Notes: generated by a model from the letters alone, not told the origin. Shown: positions 1 through 10,286, numbered from the stretch's first letter. The stretch: DNA of 64,000 nucleotides from Pseudomonas sp. MYb118 (GCF_040947875.1 NZ_JBFRXN010000001.1:1-64000); one strand, 5' to 3'. Made by a program: numbers and translations.

Positions 1-57
1 ATATACGCTTGCCCCCTCATTTTCGGGCATTGAGTTGACTAGGGAAGTTGCTATTGC

Positions 58-1534
58 ATGTGGCGTGAAACCAAAATTCTGCTGATCGATGACGATAGCG
101 TCCGCCGCCGCGACCTGGCGGTGATCTTGAATTTTCTTGGCGAAGAAAATTTACCCTGCGGTAGCCATGACTGGCAGCAGGCTGTCGGCTCTTTGTCATC
201 AAGTCGTGAAGTGATCTGTGTCCTCATCGGGACGGTCAATGCTCCTGGCGCGCTTGGGGGCTTGCTAAAGCACACTCGCAACCTGGGATGAGTTCCTTCC
301 GGTTTTGTTAATGGGCGATAATTCTTCCATTGACCTGCCCGAAGACCAGCGCCGCCGTGTGCTTTCGTCCCTCGAGATGCCGCCCAGCTACAGCAAGCTG
401 CTCGATTCGCTGCACCGTGCCCAGGTCTATCGCGAGATGTACGACCAGGCCCGCGAGCGCGGTCGTCACCGTGAACCCAACCTGTTCCGCAGCCTTGTCG
501 GCACCAGCCGGGCGATTCAGCACGTGCGCCAGATGATGCAGCAAGTCGCCGACACCGATGCCAGCGTACTGATCCTCGGCGAGTCCGGGACCGGCAAGGA
601 AGTGGTCGCACGTAATCTGCATTACCACTCCAAGCGTCGCGACGCGCCATTCGTGCCAGTCAATTGCGGGGCGATCCCGGCAGAGCTGCTGGAAAGCGAA
701 CTGTTCGGCCATGAGAAGGGCGCCTTCACCGGGGCAATCACCAGCCGCGCCGGGCGTTTCGAGCTGGCCAACGGCGGCACGCTGTTCCTCGATGAAATCG
801 GCGACATGCCGTTGCCGATGCAGGTCAAGCTTTTGCGTGTGTTGCAGGAACGCACCTTCGAGCGCGTGGGCAGCAACAAGACCCAGAGCGTCGATGTGCG
901 CATCATTGCGGCGACCCACAAGAACCTCGAAAGCATGATCGAGGTGGGCTCCTTCCGCGAAGACCTGTATTACCGCCTGAACGTATTCCCGATCGAAATG
1001 GCGCCGCTGCGAGAGCGTGTGGAAGACATCCCGTTGCTGATGAACGAGTTGATCTCGCGCATGGAGCACGAGAAGCGTGGTTCGATCCGTTTCAATTCCG
1101 CGGCGATCATGTCGCTGTGCCGCCATGGCTGGCCGGGCAACGTCCGGGAGCTGGCCAACCTGGTCGAGCGCATGGCGATCATGCACCCGTACGGCGTGAT
1201 CGGCGTGGTCGAGCTGCCGAAGAAATTCCGCTACGTCGATGACGAAGACGAGCAGTTGGTCGACAGCCTGCGCAATGATCTGGAAGAGCGTGTGGCCATC
1301 AATGGTCATACCCCGGACTTCACCGCCAGCGCCATGCTGCCGCCTGAAGGCCTGGATCTGAAGGATTACCTGGGCGGCCTGGAACAAGGGCTGATCCAGC
1401 AGGCGCTGGACGACGCCAATGGCATCGTTGCGCGCGCGGCCGAGCGTCTGCGTATTCGTCGCACCACCCTGGTGGAGAAGATGCGCAAGTACGGCATGAG
1501 CCGTCGTGAAGGTGATGAACAGGCGGATGATTGA
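58..1534 (+). pseudogene. fleQ: fleQ, master flagellar regulator, disrupted by a one-base frameshift
   Basis: FleQ is the c-di-GMP-responsive AAA+ enhancer-binding protein at the top of the Pseudomonas flagellar cascade; it activates sigma-54 flagellar promoters and controls exopolysaccharide genes. The frame opened by ATG 58 gives the start of the FleQ receiver-like domain, then goes out of frame after Lys at 268-270 and stops at 289-291. Omitting the C at 271 gives a continuous 491-codon protein, the usual FleQ length. The second frame (usable starts TTG 305, ATG 311) carries the c-di-GMP-linked LFRS motif (residues 142-145 of the restored protein), Walker A GESGTGKE near 174, the GAFTGA sigma-54 contact loop and the C-terminal Fis-type HTH. 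A native inactivating mutation and a sequencing error are both possible. Identity is certain; functional state is not. Confidence 0.9.
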
Positions 1535-1545
1535 CGCCTGTTTTT
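1518..1545 (+). terminator. Rho-independent terminator at the end of fleQ
   Basis: An 8-bp inverted repeat AACAGGCG (1518-1525) / CGCCTGTT (1535-1542) encloses the fleQ stop codon and runs into a T tract. It would separate fleQ transcription from fleSR. Confidence 0.7.
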
Positions 1546-1575
1546 CAAGTCCTTCATTTTCGGGTGGTTTTTTTT

Positions 1576-1591
1576 AGGCACGGGTATTGCT
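1576..1591 (+). promoter_or_regulatory. sigma-54 promoter of fleSR
   Basis: AGGCACGGGTATTGCT matches the -24/-12 consensus TGGCAC-N5-TTGCW with one mismatch, GG (1577-1578) and GC (1589-1590) being 12 bases apart. It lies 53 bases before the fleS start. FleQ activation of fleSR through sigma-54 is established in P. aeruginosa. Confidence 0.8.
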
Positions 1592-1644
1592 AAGTCCCTC
1601 GCAACGTTCCGTTTCACTGACGGTCAGCCACGCGAGAGAGCACG

Positions 1645-2868
1645 ATGCCCCAAGCCGCCCAGATGTCTTCTGCCCCTGACACTTCGGGGCACCCGTCGTC
1701 CGTAGAGCAGGCGAGCCGGCAAGGCCTCGAGCAGGCCTTTGCGCTGTTCAATCAGATGTCCAGCCAATTGACTGACTCCTACAGCCTGCTGGAAGCCCGG
1801 GTCACCGAGCTCAAGGGTGAGCTGGCGGTCGTCAGTGCCCAGCGCATGCAGGAACTGGCGGAAAAAGAACGGCTTGCCAATCGCCTGCAAAACCTCCTCG
1901 ACCTGTTGCCCGGTGGCGTGATCGTCATCGACGCTCAAGGCATTGTGCGCGAAGCCAACCCGGCGGCCTGCGAACTGCTCGGCCTGCCCCTGGAAGGCGA
2001 GCTGTGGCGTCACGTGATTGCCCGCTGTTTCGCTCCGCGCGAAGACGACGGCCATGAAATCTCGCTCAAGGACGGTCGGCGCCTGTCGATCGCCACGCGC
2101 TCGCTGGACGCCGAGCCCGGCCAGTTGGTGCTGCTCAACGACCTGACCGAGACCCGCCACCTGCAAGATCAACTGGCGCGCCATGAGCGTCTGTCGTCCC
2201 TTGGACGGATGGTCGCCTCGCTGGCCCATCAAATCCGTACGCCGTTGTCCGCTGCGTTGCTGTACGCCAGTCATCTGACCGAGCAGGAACTGCCGGTCGA
2301 CACGCAGCAGCGCTTTGCCGGACGGCTGAAGGAGCGCCTGCACGAGTTGGAGCATCAGGTGCGCGACATGCTGGTGTTTGCGCGCGGTGAATTGCCGCTG
2401 ACCGATCGCGTCACGCCGAAGATGTTGTTGCAGTCGCTGCAATCGGCGGCCTCGACCCATGTCCAGGGCCTGCCGGTTCGTTGGCAGTGCGACAGCCATG
2501 CCGGCGAGGTGCTGTGTAATCGCGACACTCTGGTGGGGTCCATTCTCAACCTGATCGAGAACGCCATCCAGGCCGGAGCGGGTGACGTTCGCTTGAAAGT
2601 CCATCTCTACACCCGCGACAACAACCTGCGGGTCTCGGTCAGCGATAACGGCAGTGGCATTGATCAAAAGGTGCTGGCGCGTCTCGGCGAACCGTTTTTT
2701 ACCACCAAGGCCACCGGAACCGGTCTGGGCCTGACCGTGGTCAAGGCCGTGGCACGTGCACATCAGGGAGAGTTGCGGTTGCGCTCGCGACCCGGTCGAG
2801 GCACATGCGCGCAGGTCGTCCTGCCGCTGTTCACCGGTGAAAGGCTCAGCGCTCAGGGAGCGGAGTGA
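1645..2868 (+). CDS. fleS: Sensor histidine kinase FleS
   Basis: FleS phosphorylates FleR to switch on class III flagellar genes (MS ring, rod, export apparatus). The 407-residue protein has no clear membrane segment. A coiled-coil-like N-terminus (about 20-80) precedes a PAS domain (about 80-180), a HisKA domain with phosphoacceptor His195 in LAHQIRTPL, and an HATPase domain with N box around 300, G1 SDNGSG at 333-338 and G2 TGTGLGL. ATG 1645 follows a GAGAG ribosome site. It is co-transcribed with fleR, from which it is separated by five bases. Confidence 0.95.
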   Translation: MPQAAQMSSAPDTSGHPSSVEQASRQGLEQAFALFNQMSSQLTDSYSLLEARVTELKGELAVVSAQRMQELAEKERLANRLQNLLDLLPGGVIVIDAQGIVREANPAACELLGLPLEGELWRHVIARCFAPREDDGHEISLKDGRRLSIATRSLDAEPGQLVLLNDLTETRHLQDQLARHERLSSLGRMVASLAHQIRTPLSAALLYASHLTEQELPVDTQQRFAGRLKERLHELEHQVRDMLVFARGELPLTDRVTPKMLLQSLQSAASTHVQGLPVRWQCDSHAGEVLCNRDTLVGSILNLIENAIQAGAGDVRLKVHLYTRDNNLRVSVSDNGSGIDQKVLARLGEPFFTTKATGTGLGLTVVKAVARAHQGELRLRSRPGRGTCAQVVLPLFTGERLSAQGAE

Positions 2869-2873
2869 AGGAC

Positions 2874-4259
2874 ATGGCAATCAAGGTTTTACTGGTCGAG
2901 GATGACCGCGCGCTACGCGAGGCACTGACCGACACGTTGTTGCTCGCAGGGTATGACTACAAGGCTGTCGGTTCGGCGGAAGAGGCGCTGGAAGCGGTGG
3001 GGGGCGAAGCCTTCGGCCTGGTGCTCAGCGACGTCAATATGCCGGGCATGGACGGCCATCAGTTGCTGGGCCTGCTGCGCACCCGTCAGCCGCAACTGCC
3101 CGTATTGCTGATGACCGCCCACGGTGCGGTCGAGCGAGCCGTGGACGCCATGCGTCAGGGCGCGGTGGATTATCTGGTCAAGCCGTTCGAGCCCAAGGCC
3201 CTGCTGGACCTGGTGGCGCGTCATGCCCTGGGCAGTGCGGGAGCAGTCGATCGTGAAGGTCCTGTGGCGGTCGAGCCGGCCAGTGCGCAATTGCTGGAGC
3301 TGGCGGGCAGGGTCGCGCGCAGTGATTCCACGGTGCTGATTTCCGGCGAGTCGGGTACCGGCAAAGAGGTCCTGGCACGCTACATTCATCAGCATTCGCA
3401 TCGCGCCAGTCAGCCGTTCATCGCCATCAACTGCGCGGCGATTCCCGACAACATGCTCGAAGCGACGTTGTTCGGTCACGAGAAAGGTTCGTTTACCGGT
3501 GCCATTGCTGCCCAGGCCGGCAAGTTCGAGCAGGCGGATGGCGGGACCATCCTGCTCGATGAAATTTCCGAAATGCCCCTGGGGCTTCAGGCCAAGCTGC
3601 TGCGCGTGTTGCAGGAGCGCGAAGTCGAACGCGTCGGCGCGCGCAAACCGATCACGCTGGACATTCGCGTGGTCGCAACCACCAACCGTGATCTGGCCAG
3701 GGAAGTGGCGGCGGGGCGGTTCCGTGAGGACCTGTATTATCGGCTGTCGGTCTTTCCGCTGGCCTGGCGCCCGCTGCGCGAGCGTACCGCCGACATCCTG
3801 CCGCTGGCCGAGCGTCTTCTGCTCAAGCACGTCAATAAAATGAAGCATGCGGCGGCAAGGCTGTCGCCCGAGGCCCAGGCGTGCCTGATCGCTTACCCGT
3901 GGCCAGGCAACGTGCGCGAGCTGGACAACGCGATTCAGCGAGCGCTGATCCTGCAGCAGGGCGGCTTGATCCAGCCACAGGATTTCTGTCTCGCCGGGCC
4001 GGTCGCCTGTGCGCCCTTGCCGGCGGCCTCGCCGTTGCCGGTGCGTGCCGTGGAGATCGAGGCGGAGTCGGCGGGGGCGCTGGAAGACGACCTGCGCCGC
4101 CGTGAGTTCCAGATGATCATCGACACGCTGCGCTCCGAGCGCGGGCGCCGCAAGGAGGCCGCCGAGCGCCTGGGCATCAGCCCGCGCACCCTGCGCTACA
4201 AACTGGCGCAAATGCGTGATGCGGGCATGGACGTCGAGGCCTATCTGTTCGCCAGCTGA
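2874..4259 (+). CDS. fleR: Sigma-54 response regulator FleR
   Basis: FleR is the partner of FleS and activates sigma-54 promoters of the fliE, flgB and related operons. It has an N-terminal receiver domain (phosphoacceptor Asp53 in [10 protein letters not shown]), an AAA+ domain with Walker A GESGTGKE near 158 and the sigma-54 contact loop GSFTGA at 205-210 (Ser in place of the usual Ala), and a C-terminal Fis-type HTH. ATG 2874 is chosen over GTG 2865 because family members begin with [11 protein letters not shown] and a GGAG lies upstream. Length is 461 residues. Confidence 0.93.
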   Translation: MAIKVLLVEDDRALREALTDTLLLAGYDYKAVGSAEEALEAVGGEAFGLVLSDVNMPGMDGHQLLGLLRTRQPQLPVLLMTAHGAVERAVDAMRQGAVDYLVKPFEPKALLDLVARHALGSAGAVDREGPVAVEPASAQLLELAGRVARSDSTVLISGESGTGKEVLARYIHQHSHRASQPFIAINCAAIPDNMLEATLFGHEKGSFTGAIAAQAGKFEQADGGTILLDEISEMPLGLQAKLLRVLQEREVERVGARKPITLDIRVVATTNRDLAREVAAGRFREDLYYRLSVFPLAWRPLRERTADILPLAERLLLKHVNKMKHAAARLSPEAQACLIAYPWPGNVRELDNAIQRALILQQGGLIQPQDFCLAGPVACAPLPAASPLPVRAVEIEAESAGALEDDLRRREFQMIIDTLRSERGRRKEAAERLGISPRTLRYKLAQMRDAGMDVEAYLFAS

Positions 4260-4267
4260 TTTCTGCC

Positions 4268-4281
4268 GGTGGGAGCGAGCC
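4268..4281 (+). repeat. REP remnant (half element)
   Basis: GGTGGGAGCGAGCC is the left half of the REP sequence seen complete at 10165, but the palindromic right half is missing. It lies between fleR and the fliE promoter. Confidence 0.4.
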
Positions 4282-4318
4282 ATCCAGGTTGGGGAATTGT
4301 TGGTCGCGCCAGCCGAGC

Positions 4319-4334
4319 TGGCACCCTTGTTGCT
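4319..4334 (+). promoter_or_regulatory. sigma-54 promoter of fliEFGHIJ
   Basis: TGGCACCCTTGTTGCT is a perfect match to TGGCAC-N5-TTGCW, 61 bases before fliE. The operon is a known FleR/sigma-54 target in P. aeruginosa. Confidence 0.9.
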
Positions 4335-4394
4335 AACACCTTTGTATCGCTGAGCGAGTGTCAAAAAAACGCGTGCCGCCACTGAGAGTAGAAC

Positions 4395-4721
4395 ATGAGC
4401 CAAGGTATTGAATTTAATCGACTGATGCTGGATATGCGTGCCATGCAAATGGACGCCATGTCTGCGCCGAAGTCGACTGCCGTCCCTGAAGTGGCGGGCA
4501 GCAGCTTTTCCGACATGCTCGGTCAGGCCGTCAACAAAGTGAACGATACCCAGCAGGCCTCCAGCCAATTGGCCACTGCTTTCGAGATCGGCAAGAGCGG
4601 CGTCGATTTGACGGACGTGATGATTGCCTCGCAAAAGGCCAGCGTGTCTTTCCAGGCCTTGACCCAGGTGCGTAACAAGCTGGTTCAAGCCTATCAAGAC
4701 ATCATGCAGATGCCGGTTTAA
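4395..4721 (+). CDS. fliE: Flagellar hook-basal body protein FliE
   Basis: FliE joins the MS ring to the proximal rod and is the first axial protein exported. The 108-residue protein is of normal length, with an N-terminal segment rich in Met and Gln and the conserved C-terminal part ([14 protein letters not shown] to the end) that forms the rod-type helices. It is the first gene of fliEFGHIJ, directly downstream of the sigma-54 promoter at 4319. Confidence 0.96.
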   Translation: MSQGIEFNRLMLDMRAMQMDAMSAPKSTAVPEVAGSSFSDMLGQAVNKVNDTQQASSQLATAFEIGKSGVDLTDVMIASQKASVSFQALTQVRNKLVQAYQDIMQMPV

Positions 4722-4736
4722 GGACGAGATTGAGTC

Positions 4737-6524
4737 ATGGCAGAAGCAGTCGCCGATAACGTTCCGGCCAAGGCCACCCCGATAGACGGCAAACCGCCGT
4801 TGTTCGGCCTGTCCTTCCTGGAAAACCTCTCCGAGATGACCATGCTGCGTCAGGTGGGCCTGTTGGTCGGCCTGGCTGCGAGCGTGGCGATTGGCTTTGC
4901 CGTGGTGTTGTGGTCCCAGCAGCCGGACTACCGGCCTCTGTACGGCAGCCTCGCCGGTATGGACGCCAAGCAGGTCATGGACACCCTGGCTTCCGCGGAT
5001 ATCCCCTATACCGTCGAACCGAATTCCGGCGCCTTGCTGGTCAAGGCCGATGACGTCTCCCGTGCTCGTCTGAAACTCGCGGCGGCGGGCGTGACCACCG
5101 GTGACGGCAACATCGGTTTCGAGATTCTCGACAAGGAACAGGGTCTGGGCACCAGCCAGTTCATGGAAGCGACCCGTTATCGTCGCGGCCTGGAAGGTGA
5201 GTTGGCGCGGACCATTTCCAGCCTGAACAACGTCAAGGGTGCCCGTGTGCACCTGGCCATCCCGAAAAGCTCGGTATTCGTGCGCGATGAGCGCAAGCCA
5301 AGCGCTTCGGTTCTGGTCGAGCTGTACTCCGGTCGTTCGCTGGAGCCAGGCCAGGTGATGGCGATCGTCAATCTGGTGGCGACCAGCGTTCCCGAACTGA
5401 GCAAATCGCAGATCACCGTCGTCGACCAGAAGGGCAACCTGCTCTCGGACCAGGCGGAAAACTCCGAACTGACCATGGCCGGCAAGCAATTCGATTACAG
5501 CCGCCGCATGGAAAGCATGCTGACCCAGCGCGTGCACAATATCCTGCAGCCGGTGCTGGGTAACGACCGTTATAAAGCCGAAGTGTCCGCCGACGTGGAC
5601 TTCAGCGCCGTCGAATCGACTTCCGAGCAATTCAACCCGGATCAGCCGGCGTTGCGCAGCGAGCAGTCGGTCAACGAACAACGTACCGCCAGCAACGGCC
5701 CGCAAGGCGTGCCGGGTGCCCTGAGCAACCAGCCTCCAGCGCCGGCTTCCGCACCACAGACCACCGGCGGCGCGACCGCGCAGGCTGGCATGGTGCAGCC
5801 GGGCCAACCGCTCCTGGACGCCAACGGCCAGCAAATCATGGACCCGGCCACCGGTCAGCCCATGCTGGCACCGTACCCGGCAGACAAGCGTCAGCAATCG
5901 ACCAAGAACTTCGAACTCGACCGTTCCATCAGCCACACCAAGCAGCAGCAGGGCCGTTTGAACCGCCTGTCGGTGTCGGTGGTGGTGGACGATCAGGTCA
6001 AGGTCAACCCGGCCAACGGCGAAACCACCCGTGCGCCATGGAGCGCCGACGAATTGGCGCGCTTTACCCGCCTGGTGCAGGACGCCGTCGGCTTCGATGC
6101 CAGCCGTGGCGACAGCGTCAGCGTGATCAACATGCCGTTCTCGGCCGATCGCGGTGAAGTGATTGCCGACATTCCGTTCTACTCCCAGCCCTGGTTCTGG
6201 GACATCGTCAAGCAAGTGCTGGGTGTGTTGTTCATCCTGGTGCTGGTGTTCGGCGTGCTGCGTCCGGTGCTCAACAACATCACCGGTGGCGGCAAGGGCA
6301 AGCAACTGGCCGGCATTGGCAGCGACGTGGAACTCGGTGGCATGGGCGGCCTGGACGGCGAACTGGCCAACGATCGCGTCAGCCTCGGTGGCCCGACCAG
6401 TATCCTGTTGCCGAGCCCGAGCGAAGGCTATGACGCACAGTTGAACGCAATCAAGAGTTTGGTGGCAGAAGATCCGGGTCGCGTGGCCCAGGTCGTGAAA
6501 GAGTGGATTAACGCAGATGAGTGA
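4737..6524 (+). CDS. fliF: Flagellar MS-ring protein FliF
   Basis: FliF is the inner-membrane MS-ring subunit on which the basal body and the export gate assemble. The 595-residue protein has a cytoplasmic N-terminus, a first membrane helix at about 39-60, periplasmic ring-building motifs, a Pro/Gln/Ala-rich insert at about 325-375, a second membrane helix at about 488-508 and a short cytoplasmic tail that binds FliG. Its last eight bases overlap the fliG start, suggesting translational coupling. Confidence 0.97.
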   Translation: MAEAVADNVPAKATPIDGKPPLFGLSFLENLSEMTMLRQVGLLVGLAASVAIGFAVVLWSQQPDYRPLYGSLAGMDAKQVMDTLASADIPYTVEPNSGALLVKADDVSRARLKLAAAGVTTGDGNIGFEILDKEQGLGTSQFMEATRYRRGLEGELARTISSLNNVKGARVHLAIPKSSVFVRDERKPSASVLVELYSGRSLEPGQVMAIVNLVATSVPELSKSQITVVDQKGNLLSDQAENSELTMAGKQFDYSRRMESMLTQRVHNILQPVLGNDRYKAEVSADVDFSAVESTSEQFNPDQPALRSEQSVNEQRTASNGPQGVPGALSNQPPAPASAPQTTGGATAQAGMVQPGQPLLDANGQQIMDPATGQPMLAPYPADKRQQSTKNFELDRSISHTKQQQGRLNRLSVSVVVDDQVKVNPANGETTRAPWSADELARFTRLVQDAVGFDASRGDSVSVINMPFSADRGEVIADIPFYSQPWFWDIVKQVLGVLFILVLVFGVLRPVLNNITGGGKGKQLAGIGSDVELGGMGGLDGELANDRVSLGGPTSILLPSPSEGYDAQLNAIKSLVAEDPGRVAQVVKEWINADE

Positions 6525-7536
6525 TAACCGAGCCGTTGCCGCCAAACTGACCCGGGTCGACAAAGCCGCGATTCTGCTGCTGTCCCTGGGGTCTACCGAT
6601 GCTGCGCAGGTGTTGCGCCACATGGGCCCCAAAGAGGTCCAGCGTGTGGGTGTGGCCATGGCGCAGATGGGTAACGTGCATCGCGAACAGGTCGAGCAGG
6701 TCATGAGCGAGTTCGTCGACATCGTCGGCGATCAGACCAGCCTGGGCGTCGGTTCCGATGACTACGTGCGCAAAATGCTCACCCAGGCCCTGGGCGAAGA
6801 CAAGGCCAACGGCCTGATCGACCGCATCCTGCTGGGTGGCAACACCAGCGGCCTCGACAGCCTGAAATGGATGGAGCCGCGCGCCGTCGCCGACGTGATC
6901 CGTTACGAGCACCCACAGATCCAGGCGATCGTCGTGGCGTACCTCGACCCCGATCAGGCCGGTGAAGTGCTGGGCAACTTCGACCATAAGGTGCGCCTGG
7001 ACATCATCCTGCGGGTTTCTTCGTTGAACACCGTGCAACCGGCTGCCCTGAAGGAACTCAACCAGATTCTCGAGAAGCAGTTCTCCGGCAACTCGAATGC
7101 CTCGCGCACCACCCTGGGTGGCATCAAGCGTGCGGCCGACATCATGAACTTCCTCGACAGCTCGATCGAAGGTCAGCTCATGGACTCGATCCGCGAAGTC
7201 GACGAAGACCTGTCCGGTCAGATCGAAGACCTCATGTTCGTGTTCAACAACCTGGCCGATGTCGACGACCGCGGTATTCAGGCGCTGCTGCGCGAAGTGT
7301 CTTCCGACGTGCTGGTCCTGGCCCTCAAGGGTTCGGACGAAGGCGTCAAGGAGAAGATCTTCAAGAACATGTCCAAACGGGCGGCCGAACTGTTGCGCGA
7401 CGACCTCGAGGCCAAGGGCCCGGTGCGCGTCAGCGACGTGGAAACCGCACAGAAGGAAATCCTCACCATCGCTCGCCGTATGGCCGAAGCCGGAGAAATC
7501 GTTCTCGGCGGGAAGGGCGGCGAAGAGATGATCTAA
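6517..7536 (+). CDS. fliG: Flagellar motor switch protein FliG
   Basis: FliG forms the upper C ring, contacts FliF with its N-terminal domain and receives torque from the stators with its C-terminal domain. The 339-residue protein shows the three FliG domains, including the EHPQ region in the middle domain and charged stator-facing helices in the C-terminal third (SVALRG-like region, about 255-315). ATG 6517 overlaps the fliF stop. Confidence 0.97.
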   Translation: MSDNRAVAAKLTRVDKAAILLLSLGSTDAAQVLRHMGPKEVQRVGVAMAQMGNVHREQVEQVMSEFVDIVGDQTSLGVGSDDYVRKMLTQALGEDKANGLIDRILLGGNTSGLDSLKWMEPRAVADVIRYEHPQIQAIVVAYLDPDQAGEVLGNFDHKVRLDIILRVSSLNTVQPAALKELNQILEKQFSGNSNASRTTLGGIKRAADIMNFLDSSIEGQLMDSIREVDEDLSGQIEDLMFVFNNLADVDDRGIQALLREVSSDVLVLALKGSDEGVKEKIFKNMSKRAAELLRDDLEAKGPVRVSDVETAQKEILTIARRMAEAGEIVLGGKGGEEMI

Positions 7537-7543
7537 GTTCACT

Positions 7544-8344
7544 ATGCCGTCCAAACATGATGAGTCCCCCTCCGACCTGATCCGCGCCAGGGATGTCGGA
7601 GGTTTTGATGTCTGGTCGCTGCCCAGTTTCGACCCGCATGTGCCGGAGCCCGAGCCTGAGCCGGAACCCGAGCTGCCGGAAATCGAGGAAGTGCCGCTGG
7701 AGGAAGTCCAGCCGCTGACCCTCGAGGAACTCGAAGCCATTCGTCAGGAAGCCTACAACGAAGGCTTCGCCACGGGCGAGAAAGAGGGTTTTCACAGCAC
7801 CACGATCAAGGTCCGTCAGGAGGCCGAAGCCGCCCTCACGCCGAAAGTCGCTGCGCTGGAGCAACTGATGGCCAACCTGTTCGAGCCTATCGCCGAACAG
7901 GACACGCAAATCGAGAAGTCGCTGGTCGACCTCGTGCAGCACATCACCAGGCAGGTGATTCAGCGCGAGCTGGCCATCGACTCGACGCAGATCGAACACG
8001 TCATGCGCGACGCCCTCAAGCTGTTGCCGCTGGGTGTGGGCAACGTGCGCCTGTACATCAACCCGCAGGATTTCGAGCAGGTCAAAGCCTTGCGCGAGCG
8101 CCACGAAGAAACCTGGCGCATCGTCGAGGACGAAGCCCTGTTGCCGGGCGGCTGCCGGGTCGAGACCGAGCACAGCCGTATCGACGCCACGATCGAAACG
8201 CGGGTGGCCCGAGTCATGGACAAACTGTTCGATCAATTGCATGAACAGGCCCTGCACCCGGCCGCGCCTGATCTGAGCCTGGAGCTGCCGGTCGCTGCTG
8301 CACCGGCTGTCGAGCCAGAGCCGGAAGACCCCGATGCGCCTTGA
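7544..8344 (+). CDS. fliH: Flagellar assembly protein FliH
   Basis: FliH regulates the FliI export ATPase and tethers it to the C ring, like the peripheral stalk of F-type ATPases. The 266-residue protein has an acidic, proline-rich stretch of PE dipeptides at about 33-50, a helical middle and a C-terminal YscL/FliH domain (about 110-245). Its end overlaps the fliI start by 11 bases, consistent with coupled synthesis of the complex. Confidence 0.93.
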   Translation: MPSKHDESPSDLIRARDVGGFDVWSLPSFDPHVPEPEPEPEPELPEIEEVPLEEVQPLTLEELEAIRQEAYNEGFATGEKEGFHSTTIKVRQEAEAALTPKVAALEQLMANLFEPIAEQDTQIEKSLVDLVQHITRQVIQRELAIDSTQIEHVMRDALKLLPLGVGNVRLYINPQDFEQVKALRERHEETWRIVEDEALLPGGCRVETEHSRIDATIETRVARVMDKLFDQLHEQALHPAAPDLSLELPVAAAPAVEPEPEDPDAP

Positions 8345-9692
8345 CCGCACCAGCTTCGCCAAGCGCCTGGGCAGCTACGCCGAGGCCACGGAGTTGGCCG
8401 GCGCACCGATCCTCGAAGGTCGTTTGCTGCGCATGGTCGGCCTGACGCTCGAAGCTGAGGGCTTGCGCGCAGCCATGGGCAGTCGCTGCATGGTCATCAA
8501 CGACGACAGTTACCACCCGGTGCAGGTCGAAGCCGAAGTCATGGGCTTTTCCGGCAGCAAGGTGTTCCTGATGCCCGTGGGCAGCGTGGCGGGGATCGCC
8601 CCCGGCGCACGTGTCGTGCCGTTGGCGGACACCGGCCGCTTGCCGATGGGGATGAGCATGCTCGGGCGTGTGCTGGACGGCGCCGGTCGTGCGCTGGACG
8701 GCAAGGGCGGGATGAAGGCCGAAGACTGGGTGCCGATGGACGGCCCGACGATCAACCCCCTCAAGCGTCACCCGATCAGTGAGCCACTGGACGTCGGCAT
8801 TCGCTCCATCAACGGCTTGCTGACCGTCGGCCGGGGCCAGCGACTCGGCCTGTTCGCCGGTACCGGCGTCGGTAAGAGTGTGCTGTTGGGCATGATGACG
8901 CGCTTTACCGAGGCCGACATCATCGTCGTCGGCCTGATCGGTGAGCGGGGTCGTGAGGTGAAGGAATTCATCGAGCACATTCTCGGTGAAGAAGGCCTCA
9001 AGCGTTCGGTGGTGGTGGCGTCCCCGGCGGACGATGCGCCGCTGATGCGCATGCGCGCCGCGATGTATTGCACGCGCATCGCCGAATACTTCCGCGACAA
9101 GGGCAAGAACGTCCTGTTGCTGATGGACTCGCTGACCCGTTTCGCCCAGGCCCAGCGGGAAATCGCCCTGGCCATTGGCGAGCCGCCGGCGACCAAGGGT
9201 TACCCGCCATCGGTGTTCGCCAAGTTGCCGAAGCTGGTGGAGCGCGCCGGTAATGCCGAGAAGGGTGGTGGTTCGATCACCGCGTTCTACACCGTACTGT
9301 CCGAAGGCGATGACCAGCAGGATCCGATTGCCGACTCGGCGCGGGGTGTGCTCGACGGGCACATTGTCCTGTCCCGGCGCCTGGCTGAAGAAGGGCATTA
9401 CCCGGCGATTGATATCGAAGCGTCCATCAGCCGGGTGATGCCGGCGGTGGTGTCGCCGGAGCACATGACCCGTGCGCAGTATTTCAAGCAGCTGTGGTCG
9501 CGCTACCAACAGAGTCGCGACCTGATCAGCGTGGGCGCCTACGTCGCCGGTGGCGACCGGGAAACCGACCTGGCGATCTCCCTGCAGCCGCAACTGGTCA
9601 AGTATCTGCGCCAGGGGCTCAACGACAGCATCAGCCTGGGCGAGAGCGAAGCCTATCTCGGCGCGATCTTCGCGCCGGCGGCCGGCGGGTAA
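8334..9692 (+). CDS. fliI: Flagellum-specific export ATPase FliI
   Basis: FliI is the hexameric ATPase of the flagellar type III export system, related to F1 beta. The 452-residue protein has an N-terminal oligomerisation domain, Walker A GTGVGKS near 177-183, the Walker B region [16 protein letters not shown] and a C-terminal chaperone-docking domain. The start ATG lies inside the end of fliH. Confidence 0.97.
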   Translation: MRLDRTSFAKRLGSYAEATELAGAPILEGRLLRMVGLTLEAEGLRAAMGSRCMVINDDSYHPVQVEAEVMGFSGSKVFLMPVGSVAGIAPGARVVPLADTGRLPMGMSMLGRVLDGAGRALDGKGGMKAEDWVPMDGPTINPLKRHPISEPLDVGIRSINGLLTVGRGQRLGLFAGTGVGKSVLLGMMTRFTEADIIVVGLIGERGREVKEFIEHILGEEGLKRSVVVASPADDAPLMRMRAAMYCTRIAEYFRDKGKNVLLLMDSLTRFAQAQREIALAIGEPPATKGYPPSVFAKLPKLVERAGNAEKGGGSITAFYTVLSEGDDQQDPIADSARGVLDGHIVLSRRLAEEGHYPAIDIEASISRVMPAVVSPEHMTRAQYFKQLWSRYQQSRDLISVGAYVAGGDRETDLAISLQPQLVKYLRQGLNDSISLGESEAYLGAIFAPAAGG

Positions 9693-9698
9693 CCGGTC

Positions 9699-10148
9699 AT
9701 GGCCCAGAGTCGGGCAGGGCGCCTTGCGCCGGTGGTGGAAATGGCCGAAAAGGCCGAGAAAACCGCCGTGCAGCGCCTCGGTCATTTCCAGGGCCAGGTG
9801 CGCCTGGCTGAAAGCAAGCTTGCCGACCTGGAGGCGTTCCGTCTCGATTATCAGGAACAGTGGATCGTTCGCGGCAGTGGCGGCGTTTCTGGCCAATGGC
9901 TGCTGGGCTATCAGGGCTTTCTCGCACAGTTGGGCGTGGCGATCGACCAGCAGCGCCAAAGCCTGGTCTGGCACCAGAATAACCTGAACAAGGCGCGGGA
10001 AACCTGGCAGCAGGCGTACGCCCGGGTCGAGGGCCTGCGCAAGCTGGTGCAGCGCTACGCCGACGAAGCCCGGCAACTGGAAGACAAGCGCGAGCAGAAG
10101 CTGCTCGATGAGTTGTCCCAGCGGCTGCCGCGGGAGAATCCGTACTGA
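9699..10148 (+). CDS. fliJ: Flagellar export protein FliJ
   Basis: FliJ is the central-stalk-like coiled coil that links the FliI hexamer to the FlhA gate and escorts chaperones. The 149-residue protein is almost entirely predicted helix with heptad-like charged repeats and no catalytic motifs, as expected. It is the last gene of the fliE operon, starting 6 bases after fliI. Confidence 0.92.
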   Translation: MAQSRAGRLAPVVEMAEKAEKTAVQRLGHFQGQVRLAESKLADLEAFRLDYQEQWIVRGSGGVSGQWLLGYQGFLAQLGVAIDQQRQSLVWHQNNLNKARETWQQAYARVEGLRKLVQRYADEARQLEDKREQKLLDELSQRLPRENPY

Positions 10149-10164
10149 GTCAGTCAATCAGATT

Positions 10165-10191
10165 GTGGGAGCGAGCCTGCTCGCGATGGCG
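10165..10191 (+). repeat. Single REP element
   Basis: GTGGGAGCGAGCCTGCTCGC followed by GATGGCG is a complete REP without an inverted partner. It marks the boundary between the fliJ end and the hsb operon. Confidence 0.85.
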
Positions 10192-10286
10192 TCCTCGATG
10201 ACACCACCATCTTGAGCCTTGCCCCAACCTTCACCAAGTGCTAAACCTTGTACAACATTGTTCAAAAATGACAAGGAAGCCGTCCA

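Noticed and set aside
265..291. Programmed ribosomal frameshift as an explanation for fleQ
   Set aside because: No slippery heptamer, stop-codon +1 site or stimulating structure is visible, and FleQ is a normal single-frame gene in relatives.
2913..6722. A 1269-codon open frame on the minus strand opposite fleR, fliE and fliF
   Set aside because: It is antisense to well-recognised genes, has His/Gln/Arg-rich low-complexity translation and no family match; high GC removes stop codons by chance.
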